DNA of 64,000 nt from Nitzschia sp. pyKryTriq1. Its lineage: Eukaryota > Bacillariophyta > Bacillariophyceae > Bacillariales > Bacillariaceae. A model generated the notes under the pieces. It had not been told where the DNA came from and did no database searches. It was given only the letters and a program-made list of their open reading frames with translations. Below are positions 52,608-63,230 of this stretch, in pieces; positions within the stretch are counted from its first letter, which is position 1; every line of letters begins with the position of its first letter. The translations under genes were made by a program, and so were the position numbers. The DNA lies in assembly GCA_956465555.1 (NCBI GenBank), contig OY101125.1, positions 1,366,501 to 1,430,500 of the forward strand, written 5' to 3'.

Positions 52608-53501
52608 ATGGACCCTACGGCTCTCGCGTCTGCAATTTTCGGCAATAACAGAGGAGTTGAAATGATCCGCCGAGGCTGCTATGGTGATGCTATCAAAGAA
52701 TGCACACAGTCTTTGGAAGTACTGCGGCCACTTTTATCGAGAATCAGCCTCGGCGCCGAAATTTCGTTACCGTCCGGAAACAATCAAGATCATCATAGCC
52801 ATATTGAACCATCGGTAGCAGAGGGACGACGACCGAGCCATCACTCTGACGATGAGTCTTCTTCGCCGGCAGCAGCACACAAACAAGCAGAAGTAGAACA
52901 TCAAGAAGAACAACACGATGATTCAATGTCCTGTGATCATGCCTGCCAAGAAAAGCCAATGACGTCTCCGACCTCTCTTTGCTGGGAAAGTAGGATTGGG
53001 GACGATATAGCTTCCAAGACTGGTAACGAAGAACCCGAAAATATCTCGGCGTGTGCATCGTTTCTTTATCGCGATCCCATCGAGATTCCGATCCGTGCCA
53101 TCGCGAAGCAAAATCAGCTTTTTTCTCCAGCACTGATGCTGAAGTTGTCGATCGCGGTCCTATTCAATCTGGCGCTTTCCTTCCATATGAGCGCCGTTCA
53201 TAATCGAAGCTGGAACCAACTCGAGCGGGCCAAATTACTGTACGAGCACGTCTTTTGTTTGCACTTGAAAGATGACTGTGGCGGTACCATATTGTATTCT
53301 ATGGCCTTGCTGAATAACTTGGGTCTGATCTACAAGATGTCGGATCAACACGATAAATCGAAAGCATGCTTCCAAAACCTGCTTTCGGCCATGATGGTTC
53401 TTTTGGAATCCGAAGAAGCCCAAAATGTCAAGCAATGGAGCGGTCTTTGGTCCAACGTTATGCCTTTGATAGCCCACAACAATGTTGCAGGTGCTGCCTA
53501 G
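52608..53501 (+). CDS. TPR-like protein (plus-strand member of a divergent pair)
   Basis: A single exon. The frame is open from 52446, but the ATG at 52608 sits in CACCATGG and starts MDPTALASAIFG, so I use it (297 residues). The first helix pair AIFGNNRGVEMIRRGCYGDAIKECTQSLEVL is TPR-like. A disordered His/Ser/Glu linker follows. The C-terminal part (LFNLALSFHMSAV, QLERAKLLYEHVF, YSMALLNNLGLIYKMSDQHDKSKACFQNLL) completes a TPR-type superhelix. The layout is the same as its divergent neighbour, though with a different order of linker and repeats. Proteins of this build are numerous in diatoms and uncharacterised. Confidence 0.75.
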   Translation: MDPTALASAIFGNNRGVEMIRRGCYGDAIKECTQSLEVLRPLLSRISLGAEISLPSGNNQDHHSHIEPSVAEGRRPSHHSDDESSSPAAAHKQAEVEHQEEQHDDSMSCDHACQEKPMTSPTSLCWESRIGDDIASKTGNEEPENISACASFLYRDPIEIPIRAIAKQNQLFSPALMLKLSIAVLFNLALSFHMSAVHNRSWNQLERAKLLYEHVFCLHLKDDCGGTILYSMALLNNLGLIYKMSDQHDKSKACFQNLLSAMMVLLESEEAQNVKQWSGLWSNVMPLIAHNNVAGAA

Positions 53502-53849
53502 CTAGAGTCACGCCAGTAAGACGTACTGTATACGAAATAGGCTACTGTATTATTTGCGAATAATGTTATCTTCTCGACTAAATCTAGTCACTCTTTCTTT
53601 GCTCAATGTAATACCGGCAGACAGGTGCTAGCATTCTACTTTTTTCTCTAGAGTAGCCCCTTTATTGCATAATATATTGATCCTTCATCTATTATGTGCC
53701 GGGTTTTTCATTTGACGATGATTCGTTCGGGGCCTCCGTCATGGTGTCTCAGAATTAGAATAATCTTCCTTGGACCATATTCGCCTCCTAGCAAAGTTTG
53801 CGATGGTAGAATATTAGCTCTTTTCGTTAATGAATACACTACTTCTTCA
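53502..53849. other. Intergenic between convergent genes
   Basis: 3' flanks of the TPR gene and of bL17. No gene seen. Confidence 0.5.
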
Positions 53850-54371
53850 CTACGATTGATTCTTTATTTCCGCTTCAATTTCTTTCTTTTCCTCTTCATC
53901 TACCAGTTCATCCACTGTCGGAATGCCCAGCTCTCGGAGAGCTTGTTCTAGTCCGTACATCTCAATCGCCTCTTGCAGCTTCTTGGGCGGACGCGCCGCC
54001 CTAACTTCCCCAGGACGATCCACATATTCAATGAGCGCCATGGGAGCATTGTCTCCTGCTCGATTCTTTGCCAGTTTGAGCACCCGCGTGTAGCCTCCTT
54101 CCCGCAGTTGATAGCGCGGCCCCAACACATCAAACAGCTTGGTCAAATTCCATGGGCCTCTCACTACTGCCCCCGCTTGTCTTCGACTGTGCAAATCCTG
54201 ACCTTTCGCAAGGGTGATCATTTGATCCGCCACATGCCGCAGTTCCTTGGCCTTGGGGACTGTGGTGACGATCCGCTCGTGCTGAATCAAGGAAGACACC
54301 ATGTTGCGGAGCATGCTCCATTTGTGCGCCGAAGTGCGGCCGAGTTTGCGAAAGGCGATTCGTTTCTTCAT
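53850..54371 (-). CDS. MRPL17: Organellar ribosomal protein bL17
   Basis: A single exon of 173 residues; the ATG is at 54371. The bacterial L17 signature is clear: [49 protein letters not shown], then the [27 protein letters not shown] core. The last 40 residues are an acidic Glu/Lys extension beyond the bacterial length. Because it is nuclear-encoded and of bacterial type it should work in the large subunit of the mitochondrial (less likely plastid) ribosome. No presequence precedes the L17 core. However, an upstream frame (54565-54368) starting MALMRARLRRSLRLAYRD ends in the ATGA that begins bL17. Confidence 0.93.
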   Translation of the reverse strand: MKKRIAFRKLGRTSAHKWSMLRNMVSSLIQHERIVTTVPKAKELRHVADQMITLAKGQDLHSRRQAGAVVRGPWNLTKLFDVLGPRYQLREGGYTRVLKLAKNRAGDNAPMALIEYVDRPGEVRAARPPKKLQEAIEMYGLEQALRELGIPTVDELVDEEEKKEIEAEIKNQS

Positions 54372-54985
54372 TCTATATTCTCAGAAGACACGAGTAGTAT
54401 ACTGCAGTGCGTTTGATCAGAGAGAGGAGTGGTATTAGTGGTATTAGCGGTATGCAGAGTAATATATGGTATAGAGTGAATGTTGGTATTCGATGATCCC
54501 ATATGTGCTCCGTCGCGATAGGCGAGACGCAGCGAACGCCGCAGCCGCGCACGCATCAGCGCCATTGTCGCGATGAGTTTTTTGTTTGCGTGCGGATTAG
54601 CGTTTCTTGGCTTCTAATAGGATATGAGCCTTCAATTTGACCATTTCGAATAAAGGATTGGTTTGCATTCTCGCTGCTACAGTACGGTAGGTAGATACTT
54701 GTAGTCTGCTCTTATTGGAATGGATGGTCGGGATGGTTATTTCAGTAGTAGACTACGAGTACGGATTGGAGCAAACAGTAGAGGAGAGACGACTCTAGAG
54801 TTTGTGCCGCTACTATGAGTACTCATATTTTATCCTGTTGAAAATCGCAGGGTTGTTGTTTAAATTTAGTCCCACACATGACACGTCGTGAAGAGGGCTC
54901 TTTTATTGATAAAGATACCAGAGAAGAGATTATCTGGAAGAAATTGTGGAATTTCATCGTGTTCCTAGTTCTCTAGAGTAATGAT
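54372..54985. other. 5' flank of bL17, with an Arg-rich upstream open frame
   Basis: The minus-strand upstream frame 54565-54368 has 65 codons, begins with a presequence-like Arg/Leu/Ala segment, and overlaps the bL17 start by four bases (ATGA). The rest holds no gene. Confidence 0.5.
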
Positions 54986-56542
54986 CTACTCATTATTGCG
55001 ACTGTCCTCAATATTGAGCCTCTCGAGAGACATTCTATGTGGTAGACACGAGCGGCTGTCTCCCCAGATGGGTTCATTATTCCCGGATTGTTCCTTGGTC
55101 TGTTCCAAAATGTCGCCATCCGGTAGGAGAGAGTGTTCGGATTCGAGCCAGCCCCCACCACGTAGTGGAACAAACTTCAGGACGGTATGCATGGGGATTT
55201 CGATATTCATGCATTCATGAATAGGCGTGGCACGAAAGTAGGAAACCAGGACTTGAAGAATGCTCACATGACTGACTACTACGGCCAGACCTAGTTGCTG
55301 TTCCATGTCAATAATGATGGAAGTCAAGCGGTCAATGAGGTCGGCGTAGCTTTCTCCACCCGGAAACCTGGAAGTACAAGTAGTATTGGCAAAAATACGT
55401 GCATAGAAAGGGTTAGCTGTCCGAAGTATTGGCTAATACGGTGTATGCTTCCACCAATCTTGGTTCCACACAAATGATAATATGCACGTACCTTGTATGA
55501 AACGGTTCTTGCTTGAGTTGTTCATACCACTCGGGATGTTGCTCACGTATGGATGTCAGATCCATCCCCGAAAAATCTCCCATATCCAATGGATTTAAAT
55601 TGGACACATCTTTAATGAGAAATTGATGCTTCTTCCATGTCGCCGTATCAATCGCCCGTGGCATGGTACTACTCATGACCAAACACGGAAAAGGCAACGC
55701 GGCACCAGCAGGAGCCACACTGCTGCCGCTGCTGCTGGCAGAAGAATCGACCGAGGAAGTGATGTTTAATGGATGATCCTCTTCCTCGTGAAGGCCAGAA
55801 ATACTGGTACCTTGAACATGTTTAATCTTTCGCTTCATAAATTCAATTCCTTCTTGCTCTACAAAATCACAGAGTGCGTCTCGAAATCGCATCCCTCGCT
55901 CCCCCAAACGGTCACCTCGCCTTCGTCGGGTACGGTTATCCACTACAGTGGCACCGAATTTCTCCACCAGTTTCATTGACTTTCCATCGCCTTGCTGCTG
56001 CTGCTGCTGCTGTTGTTGTTGCTGCTGTAGTTCCTCCATGTAGTTTTGCATAGCCTCCGTTTCCCCTGCACGACAGAGAAAAATAGGTCGACTTCCAGTG
56101 TTCCAAGCCATAATGGCAGGCAAGACGACTTTGGCGAGGCGTCCATAAATATGATTGACCATCAGTCGACTGGACAAATTGAAAATCTTGATAAAAGACT
56201 GATGAGGATCGTCCATGGGTTCATACCGAGATTCGTACTTGGTAATGCGAGACTGCAAGTCGGCAAGAGCTTCTTGAGGATCCATATCATCAAAGTCGGG
56301 GCAGGACGAGATTTTGACTCGTAGATTATCCCTAAGAAGCTCTTGATCGTCACAAATGCTTTCTAGAAAAAGAACTCCCGTTGTTCTGCCGGTAGCTTTA
56401 TCCGCCAGATCGCATTCCTCTAAAATCCATTGCCTCCTTTGGCGAGTGGAGTTGGTAGCATCAAAAATAGCAATGCGATGGAATTGTCGCTGCGCACTGT
56501 ACGAAATGTGAGCATCTGGAAAAGCTCTGCCACTGCTAGTAT

Positions 56543-56574
<32 letters not shown>

Positions 56575-57029
56575 TTGTTGTCGTCTTCCAACCATTCCAA
56601 GGTATCCGCCAGCGCCAGTTTCGCCGCCTCTTGTCGCAGTCTCGCAGCTTCTTGATTCGAGTCGTCAAAAAAGTCTGCATTTTGAGTCATCTGCTCGGGC
56701 TGAGTTTTATCTCGGCGATACTTTCCAACGTTGAAAATCCGACATTGATTGCCCCTCCACGTCAAGTAATTGACCAACTTTCGAGCAATAAACGACTTTC
56801 CTCGAGCAGGGAGACCCACCAAAACAATCAAGAGACGCTCCGTCATGACACCCCCATTTTTATGATTGGCACCATAGTTGTTCGTTGTCAAGGTTCGTCG
56901 CTTCTCGAGGCGTTTCATCATGGCGGGGGTTTCCACCGCCAGCTCGACAGAGCCCTTTTCATAGTAGGCGGGGGCTGCTGCTGCTGCTGCTGTTGATGGC
57001 GAAGGAGGAAGATTGGACCGTGTTGACAT
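54986..57029 (-). CDS. PFKFB: 6-phosphofructo-2-kinase / fructose-2,6-bisphosphatase-type enzyme with an altered phosphatase site
   Basis: Two exons, 57029-55492 and 55367-54986, joined in phase 2 by GTACGT...CCAG, giving 639 residues. The ATG at 57029 is in GCCACCATGT; the frame above it has only a TTG. The kinase part has the Walker A GLPARGKS (72-79), YLTWRGNQCRIFNVGKYRR and FDATNSTRQRR. It makes fructose-2,6-bisphosphate, a regulator of glycolysis against gluconeogenesis. The phosphatase part keeps SSTMPRAIDTA, GGESYADLIDRL and VVSHVSILQVLVSYF. The RHGE motif, whose His carries the phospho-enzyme, reads RAGE here (Ala 321). Phosphatase activity is therefore predicted lost. A poly-Gln run follows the altered motif, and a Ser run interrupts the kinase part. 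Confidence 0.93.
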
Positions 57030-57776
57030 GGTGGCCACAAATCGATGTAAAATATTTGCCAATACGAGTTGTAAGAAACTACTCTCTACTGCTTCTTGTG
57101 AATTCTTTCGTTGCTTGTTTCTTGTACCTTTCTTCCCAAAGGTGTTTTGGATCTAGTCTACTCGTAGAAAATATTCAACACATATAAAATGTACATCGAC
57201 GCCGTCAGCATCCAGCATCATGGTTGTCATCAGTATTCAATAGTAGTTGTCATCACCGTACAAGTCCCCGCCTACTGTGAACGAAGAATACAGTACGCGG
57301 TATGATATGTAGCAGAAAATAGAAGGATGCTACGACGACGTCAGCTTTTTCATGCGAGACGTGGATAAAAGTTGGAAATCGATCTCGTGATTGAAAAGTT
57401 TCGATCCAATCATCAATCACGCATCCGGCCAGAGCAGCTGCGCTGCGCGCTATCGAAGTTAGACCGTCTGTCCTTCGCTAGTTCCGGTGTAATTTCCCTG
57501 GGTTCGCCTTTTCTAACCATCTGCCGGAGTTTAGTACCAGAAAATCAAATTCAAATATGCCCGGGTTCGCATTCAACACAGGACGAACGCGTGGGGATGA
57601 GATTTGAAGATCAATCGCATCAACCATCAAAACGCGATGACGAACCGATGAAAGAATCTTTTTGCTCTCTCGCTCTGCGATCTCACAAAAAATCACATCA
57701 TTTCACCCATCACACACTTCCTTGGGCACTACTACTAGTACTAGGTCTACTCCTTTCAAGAATCACTAATCTCAAT
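57030..57776. other. Divergent promoter region between PFKFB and sulfite oxidase
   Basis: 747 bases shared by two genes pointing apart. The sulfite oxidase frame is open upstream to 57372, but the ATG at 57777 begins a clear mitochondrial presequence. No other gene seen. Confidence 0.55.
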
Positions 57777-60495
57777 ATGTTCACTGCTCGTAATGCCGCG
57801 AGACGGCTGGCCCGTCCTTCCATGATGTTGCGAATGACCGCCACTCGATCTCTCGCCAGCGACGCTCAATCCAAGGCGTCGTCGTCGTCGTCGTCTTCGT
57901 CTTTTGCAGATCAACAACAACAATTACTGACTGCGATTGGTGCCTTTATGGGTCTCGTAGTTGGTGGCGCCGGAATCGCCTTGATGGAGCCGGCGGCACC
58001 TAAGAAAAAACAACAATTGTCCGCCAGCACAAGTGGTGGTGGCGGCGTGTCTACCTTTCAACGACCCGCGATTCCCCTGGAAGATCCGAATACTCCACCG
58101 CCGCGTCCCGAGTTGCCGACCATTGCTCTAGAAGATGTGGCGGAGCATTGCGACGAATCCAGTTTATGGTACACGTAAGTAGTAGTCCAGTGAAGTCGTG
58201 ACCATCATGGTTGCGTTGGCTGCTATCATGACAGGCAGCATAATCTTCTACAGTATTACTCTAACAGCAATGTTTCTTCTTTCTCAGCTTTCGTGGCGCC
58301 GTCTATGATTTGACCTTTTTCATTAACGGTCATCCAGGAGGAACACCAGTAAGTTACTACTCGAGTCGAATCGAATTGTAGATGTCGCCCTGTGGCATTC
58401 TCTCAATTTTCATATTTCTTCTTCTACTACTAGCGCCTTTTGATGGCGGCGGGTCAAGATTTGGAACCCTACTGGGAAGTTTATCGCCAACATTTTCGCG
58501 GACATGTCATTGACTGGATGGAGAAGTATCGAATCGGTAATTTGTCGGAAGAAGATACCATCAAAGCACGAACCAGCTTTCAACATGGCGATATGTACGA
58601 AGACGATCCCTACCGCGATCCTGATCTTCTTCCCTGCACCAAAAAGCCCTTCTGTGGGGAACCCCGCATTGAACTACTCACCAACGACTACTATACACCC
58701 AACGAACTCTTTTATGTTCGCAACCACTTGGCGGTTCCTGAAATCGATCCGAAAGAATACGTCTTGATTGTCAAAGGAAAGGGCTTGGATAAAAAGAAAT
58801 ATAAGTTTACACTGGAGGACCTCAAGACCAAATTCAAGAAATACGAAGTCACCACGACTCTGCAATGTGCGGGAAATCGTCGGGAAGACTTGCATGATGG
58901 CAATCACAAGATTTACATTGCTCCTCATTGGGTGCGTGTGTGCGTTCGTGTGTTTGGTTGTTGGTGATACTCGATACTCGGGTGGTAGCTACTACTTCAC
59001 GCACTGCATCCATGAAGAGATGGTTTCTCACAACCCGGCCTCTTCTCTGATCATTATTGTTTGCTTTATTATTAGGTGGTAGGGGCCATGTCTTGTGCCA
59101 AATGGGGTGGGGTCCGCATTCGTGATGTCCTCGAACACTGTGGACTTGATGTGAATGGATTGGCCAATGGCGAATGGAATCCCAAGGATATTAACCACCT
59201 TCAATTTGAAGGATATGATATTGATGAAACTGGCTTGTGCTATGGTGGCAGTATTCCCATTGATAAGGCGGTCGATCCATTGGGCGACGCCATTTTCGCG
59301 TTTGAGTACGTTCATTAAATCCTCTCTGCTTCATTCATCTTGTTTGAACGTGTTTCGCCTTGCTTACTACATCTCTCTGTTCTCTTTCCACAGAATGAAT
59401 GGCGATCCCTTGCCAAGAGATCATGGATACCCCGTCCGAGCTATTGCGCCTGGACATGCTGGAGCTCGTCAATGCAAATGGCTTCACAAGGTCATTGTCA
59501 GTGATCAGGAATCGCAAAAGAGCTGGCAACAAAAGTCATGTACGTTCATCTTTTTACTGAGTTTTCGTCTGTTCCTTGTCATTCATCCATCCATCCATCC
59601 ATCTCATATCCCGTCGTTGTTTCCATCATCATTCTAATTCTACTTCTACCTTTCTCCTGTTCTCTATTGCAGACCGCGGCTTTGCTCCAAATATCAACTT
59701 TGAAGAAGACTTGTCGCACTGGCCTCCTCCGCGCTTGGACCAAGCGCCCATTGTCCAAGAGATGCCCGTCCAAAGTTTTGTCTGTAATCCATCTCAGAAT
59801 GCAATCATGGGAGGAAAGAATGCTTCCGACATTACGTTGAAGGGTGTCGCCTGGAGTGGTGGAGGACGCAAAATTGAACGTGTGGACGTCTCGATTGATG
59901 GAGGCAATACTTGGGTGGCTGCGGAACTGTACAAGGTATGTTACTCTACAAACACCGTATGCTAAATCATTACTTTTGTTGCTGCGTGCTTGAATTGATT
60001 CGATTGTACTCACGCACCGTTTCGCCACTACTTCACTTGTACTTGTCCTCACGACTCCTCTACTACTACTTTTAGCCTATCGAGCAAAGAAGAAACCGCC
60101 ACTGGGCATGGACACAATTCAGTATGACCATTCCATTGCCACAAGACATTCAAGATCGTTTGAAGAGAGGAGAGCGTGTCGAGTTGGATATTGTTTCAAA
60201 GGCCATGAACTCGGATTTCAATGTCCAACCTGAACGAATGGAACCCTATTGGAATGCTCGAGGTGTCTGCATCAACCACTGGTATCATGTCAAGACCACC
60301 CTGGACCCCAACAAGGATAAATCGTACATTCGACACGATCCCGCCCCTCAACAATTTGGAAACACTCCCACCGGAGGTGCGTTCCCCAAGGCATGGGGGG
60401 AACATGGATGGACGAGCGATCCTGACCATGACGATGGTGCCAACTTCAAAATCAAGAAGGGAGGCGATACGTACCACTTGGAGCAAGAAGCTTAA
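57777..60495 (+). CDS. SUOX: Sulfite oxidase (cytochrome b5 plus molybdenum-cofactor domains)
   Basis: Seven exons: 57777-58174, 58288-58348, 58434-58931, 59076-59305, 59394-59539, 59673-59935, 60076-60495, giving 671 residues. All introns are GT-AG with consistent phases. It oxidises sulfite to sulfate. The presequence is Arg/Ala/Ser-rich (FTARNAARRLARPS), pointing to mitochondria. A hydrophobic segment at about 60-78 (AIGAFMGLVVGGAGIALM) may be a membrane anchor or a sorting signal. The b5 domain has heme ligands His 148 (HPGG) and His 173 (YRQHF). The cofactor domain has Cys 298 in TLQCAGNRRED and APHWVVGAMSCAKWGGVR. The C-terminal dimerisation domain has NARGVCINHWYHV. The presence of b5 makes this the animal-type enzyme that passes electrons to cytochrome c. 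It differs from plant sulfite oxidase, which lacks b5. Confidence 0.95.
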
Positions 60496-60962
60496 CTAAT
60501 GTTGACAAACTGTAGCACTTTTAGCCATCTCATAGAAACATGAATGTTCCATCACCTGTTCTCTTGCCATTTTGATAGGATAGTAGACTGGACTACTCTA
60601 GCGTAGAGACTAGAGAGAGAATGTACATTGATGATGATTCGTTGGATTGGAACGCACTCACCGTGAATGAATCAATCCCGCGGATGGGTATATGAGGCGT
60701 GAGCCACGAATGAGGAGGAGAGTCAGTCGTCATAGTCAAGAAGGAAAAGCGTATCTTTGTCCCCTATATATTACTCTTTTCTGGCAGCGATGAAGATCAC
60801 ATCATATCTTTTGCCACAGCATCGAATTGTCTACAAGTACATGACACCGAAAACAATAAGCGTCTCATTGGCTGCGTTGTTACATTTCAAAAGATTGTTA
60901 CGAGTAATACTTAGTACGTGTAATATCCTCCACTTCTACAGCACGAGAGGGCGAAGATCGCA
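60496..60962. other. Intergenic between SUOX and the NRK-like gene
   Basis: 3' flank of SUOX and 5' flank of the next gene, same direction. No gene seen. Confidence 0.5.
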
Positions 60963-61820
60963 ATGTCATCCGATCCGAACCAGACTTCCGCGGATGGGCA
61001 TTATCGTCGGAAATCTTCCAATAACTGCTTTGTTGTCGGCATCACAGGTCCTTCTGGATCTGGAAAGTCAACGCTTTCCGGAAATCTGGTGAACGTTTTG
61101 AATAAAGGAACACACGACAATAACGTTGTTCAAGCGTACTTTTTTCCAGAGGATCCACGATACTTTCTGGCGCCCAAGGCCGTTTCGTATCGAGATCAAG
61201 ACCCCGACTCGGAAACTCCCGAATTTATACATTGGGATGACTATTACAACGATCTAAAAAAGAGTATTTGTTTAGTAGACGCTTCGATGAAACAAAACAA
61301 AGGAAACGGCGACCCATCGACTTCATCATTGTCCACGACCGAGGAAAGAACGGTGGTTTGGATTATTGACCACTTTATGTTGCTGCACGATCCTCGGGTC
61401 GTCAACTGCCTAGACGCATTTATCTTTTTGGATCCATGTTTGCCAGATAAAAGTCTCGAAGAAGCGCGTCATCATGATCCATTTATTACTACGTGTAATG
61501 TTACTTCAGCACCTCCTGCTGCAACTATTCCTTCACTCGACGATGCGTCCATTCTGACAGGCCGGGACACTTGTCGCGAACGCCGTGTCCAACGAGATCC
61601 CCACCGGCCACAGAGTGAAAAACAGTTGTTGCGTCAATATTATAATACTGCGGTATGGCCTGCCTATCTGCGATATACCCATGGCCCTGCCGAACGATAT
61701 CTTGCCGAACATCCAGACCGTTCCCTGCGAGTCGATTGCTTGAGAGCGTCTCAGGAGCAAATCTTGGCTCTGGCATTTGCCTTTGTCCAAAGACGCCTGC
61801 ATCAACATGAGAGCACTTGA
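60963..61820 (+). CDS. NMRK: Nicotinamide riboside kinase-like P-loop protein
   Basis: A single exon of 285 residues. The P-loop GPSGSGKS is at 29-36. The fold follows the nicotinamide riboside kinase/uridine kinase family: FFPEDPRYF, then FIHWDDYYNDLKKSI (matching the YDVLEALNMEKM helix), VWIIDHFMLLHDPRVV (the IIEGFLLF strand), CRERRVQRD, and the diagnostic VWPAYLRYT, which matches VWPMYLKYR of human NRK1. The usual QDDFFK motif, whose first Asp is the likely catalytic base, reads QAYFFP (Ala 58, Tyr 59). A larger insert sits before the VWP motif. The family phosphorylates nicotinamide riboside to NMN in the NAD salvage pathway. With the Asp missing, the protein may be inactive or use another residue. 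Confidence 0.78.
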   Translation: MSSDPNQTSADGHYRRKSSNNCFVVGITGPSGSGKSTLSGNLVNVLNKGTHDNNVVQAYFFPEDPRYFLAPKAVSYRDQDPDSETPEFIHWDDYYNDLKKSICLVDASMKQNKGNGDPSTSSLSTTEERTVVWIIDHFMLLHDPRVVNCLDAFIFLDPCLPDKSLEEARHHDPFITTCNVTSAPPAATIPSLDDASILTGRDTCRERRVQRDPHRPQSEKQLLRQYYNTAVWPAYLRYTHGPAERYLAEHPDRSLRVDCLRASQEQILALAFAFVQRRLHQHEST

Positions 61821-61877
61821 CAGTACATCGATCCATCATGAGTACAAGAAGGAGATCGTTTTTCTCGACTTTCGCGT

Positions 61878-62745
61878 CTACTTCTGATTCAAATAGTGGA
61901 CCACGGCTTCATTGACCTGTTGCGACGACGTTAGAATTCGGAAAGTTCGGAGATACTTGATTTGTTCATCGCGACGGGGCATCTCCCACTGTGCCTTCAC
62001 CATATTAACAATTCGGGGAGCTTCTTTAGGTTGAATGCTTTCATGTGAAGGCCTTTGCTGGCATCTTTGGATACAAATGGGGAGAGGTACAGAGAGAACC
62101 AAACAGTCGACGGGATACTGATGTTCGGCCGCCAGGTCATACCAAACCTGCCGTTGTGAGAAATCAAAATTACATCGATCCACAATTACACAGAGTCCAC
62201 TCGTCATGGCCTGCTTGGCACTTGCCACGCATCGCTTTCGGGTTTTCATTTCATCTTGATTGACACGAGCAAACTGGAGTGAACACGAGATTGTGACGTA
62301 GAGAAACGAGGGAAAATGAGCCCGATAAAAAGGTGAAACCAAAAAGTTATACTGCTGATTTTCTTACCTTGTACGGCATGGCCTCAACTAGCGTTCGAGC
62401 GAACGTAGACTTTCCAGATCCCGGTAAACCCGCTAGAACTAGTAAAAACGGCCGAAATTGACTATTCTGAGAGTCCTGTGGAATAGGCTCCAAAATAAGA
62501 GGCTTTCCAACCCATTGATCGTTTTGGAGAGGCAGTCTCTTCTTCACTCCAGCGGCACCTCCTCCCTTCTTAGGGACAATCGCCCATCCATCGAAGTCAC
62601 TTTCTCCCCCCGTGGTTGTTGCTGTTCGTCTGGCGGCATCATCACCACTTAATAGTGTCATTCTTACTCTCTCTCCTGAAGAGACAAGAAAGCTTCCCGT
62701 CGGAGCAATAAGACAGCAGAATACAAATGACAACACAATATGCAT
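61878..62745 (-). CDS. AAA_33-type P-loop kinase (polynucleotide kinase / aprataxin-N like) with hydrophobic leader
   Basis: Two exons, 62745-62368 and 62273-61878, joined in phase 0 by a 94-base intron (GTAAGA...TCCAG), giving 257 residues. The N-terminus MHIVLSFVFCCLIAPTGSFLVSS is a signal-peptide-like leader; a Phe at the expected cleavage point hints at plastid import. The kinase part has Walker A LAGLPGSGKST, then FARVNQDEMKTRKRC, VIVDRCNFDFSQRQVW, LVLSVPLPICIQRCQQR (lid arginines) and a short C-terminal helix. NQD and DRCN are typical of T4-type polynucleotide kinases and of the kinase-like part fused to aprataxin in plants. A DNA or RNA end-healing role is possible, but small-molecule kinases also share this fold. 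It converges on the NRK-like gene with a 57-base gap. Confidence 0.8.
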
Positions 62746-63230
62746 GACGATGATCGATCTCCAGCAAAGTCTGGGGATCTGCTTTCATGGAGATCGAACA
62801 AGAACAATGAACTGGTGTGAGGTGATGTGCGTTTTCCACGAGGAGAGTTTATGGAGTTCCAGCCGGAAGCATCACAGTCTCGACGCCTTCGAATTCCGAG
62901 TCGTGGATAATTTCCCCTCTGGGATGACGCGTCACGCATCTGACGCGTGGAACGAACGCGCGACTCCGCGACTGAAATCGTGACGAAACTACAGTCGACT
63001 ACTTCACTCATACCACTACACCAGCCAGGGTACTATGATCCTCAAAGAGCTAATGTTAAGTGAAAGTGAAGAGAAGAAAGATCGTTCATAGATCCATATC
63101 TCTATCATAGTCTAGAGTATTCGAAAGCTGTGGCGACATCGAATCAAAAATAATCATGGTGGCCATGAATCGCCATGATGAGCCATGATGACCTCAAGCA
63201 GGGAGGAGGAAGAAGAAACCACAACAACCA
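62746..63230. other. Intergenic, no gene seen
   Basis: 5' flank of the P-loop kinase gene and 3' flank of the last gene. It has CATGGTGGCCATGAATCGCCATGATGAGCCATGATG near 63155-63190, a run of CATGRTG words. No gene seen. Confidence 0.5.

Noticed and set aside
54986-57062. PFKFB starting at 57062
   Set aside because: The codon there is TTG. The ATG at 57029 has a strong GCCACC context.
57372-57776. Extra 135 N-terminal residues on sulfite oxidase
   Set aside because: The first ATG upstream is not supported by a targeting signal, whereas the ATG at 57777 starts a clear presequence. The upstream frame is probably chance.
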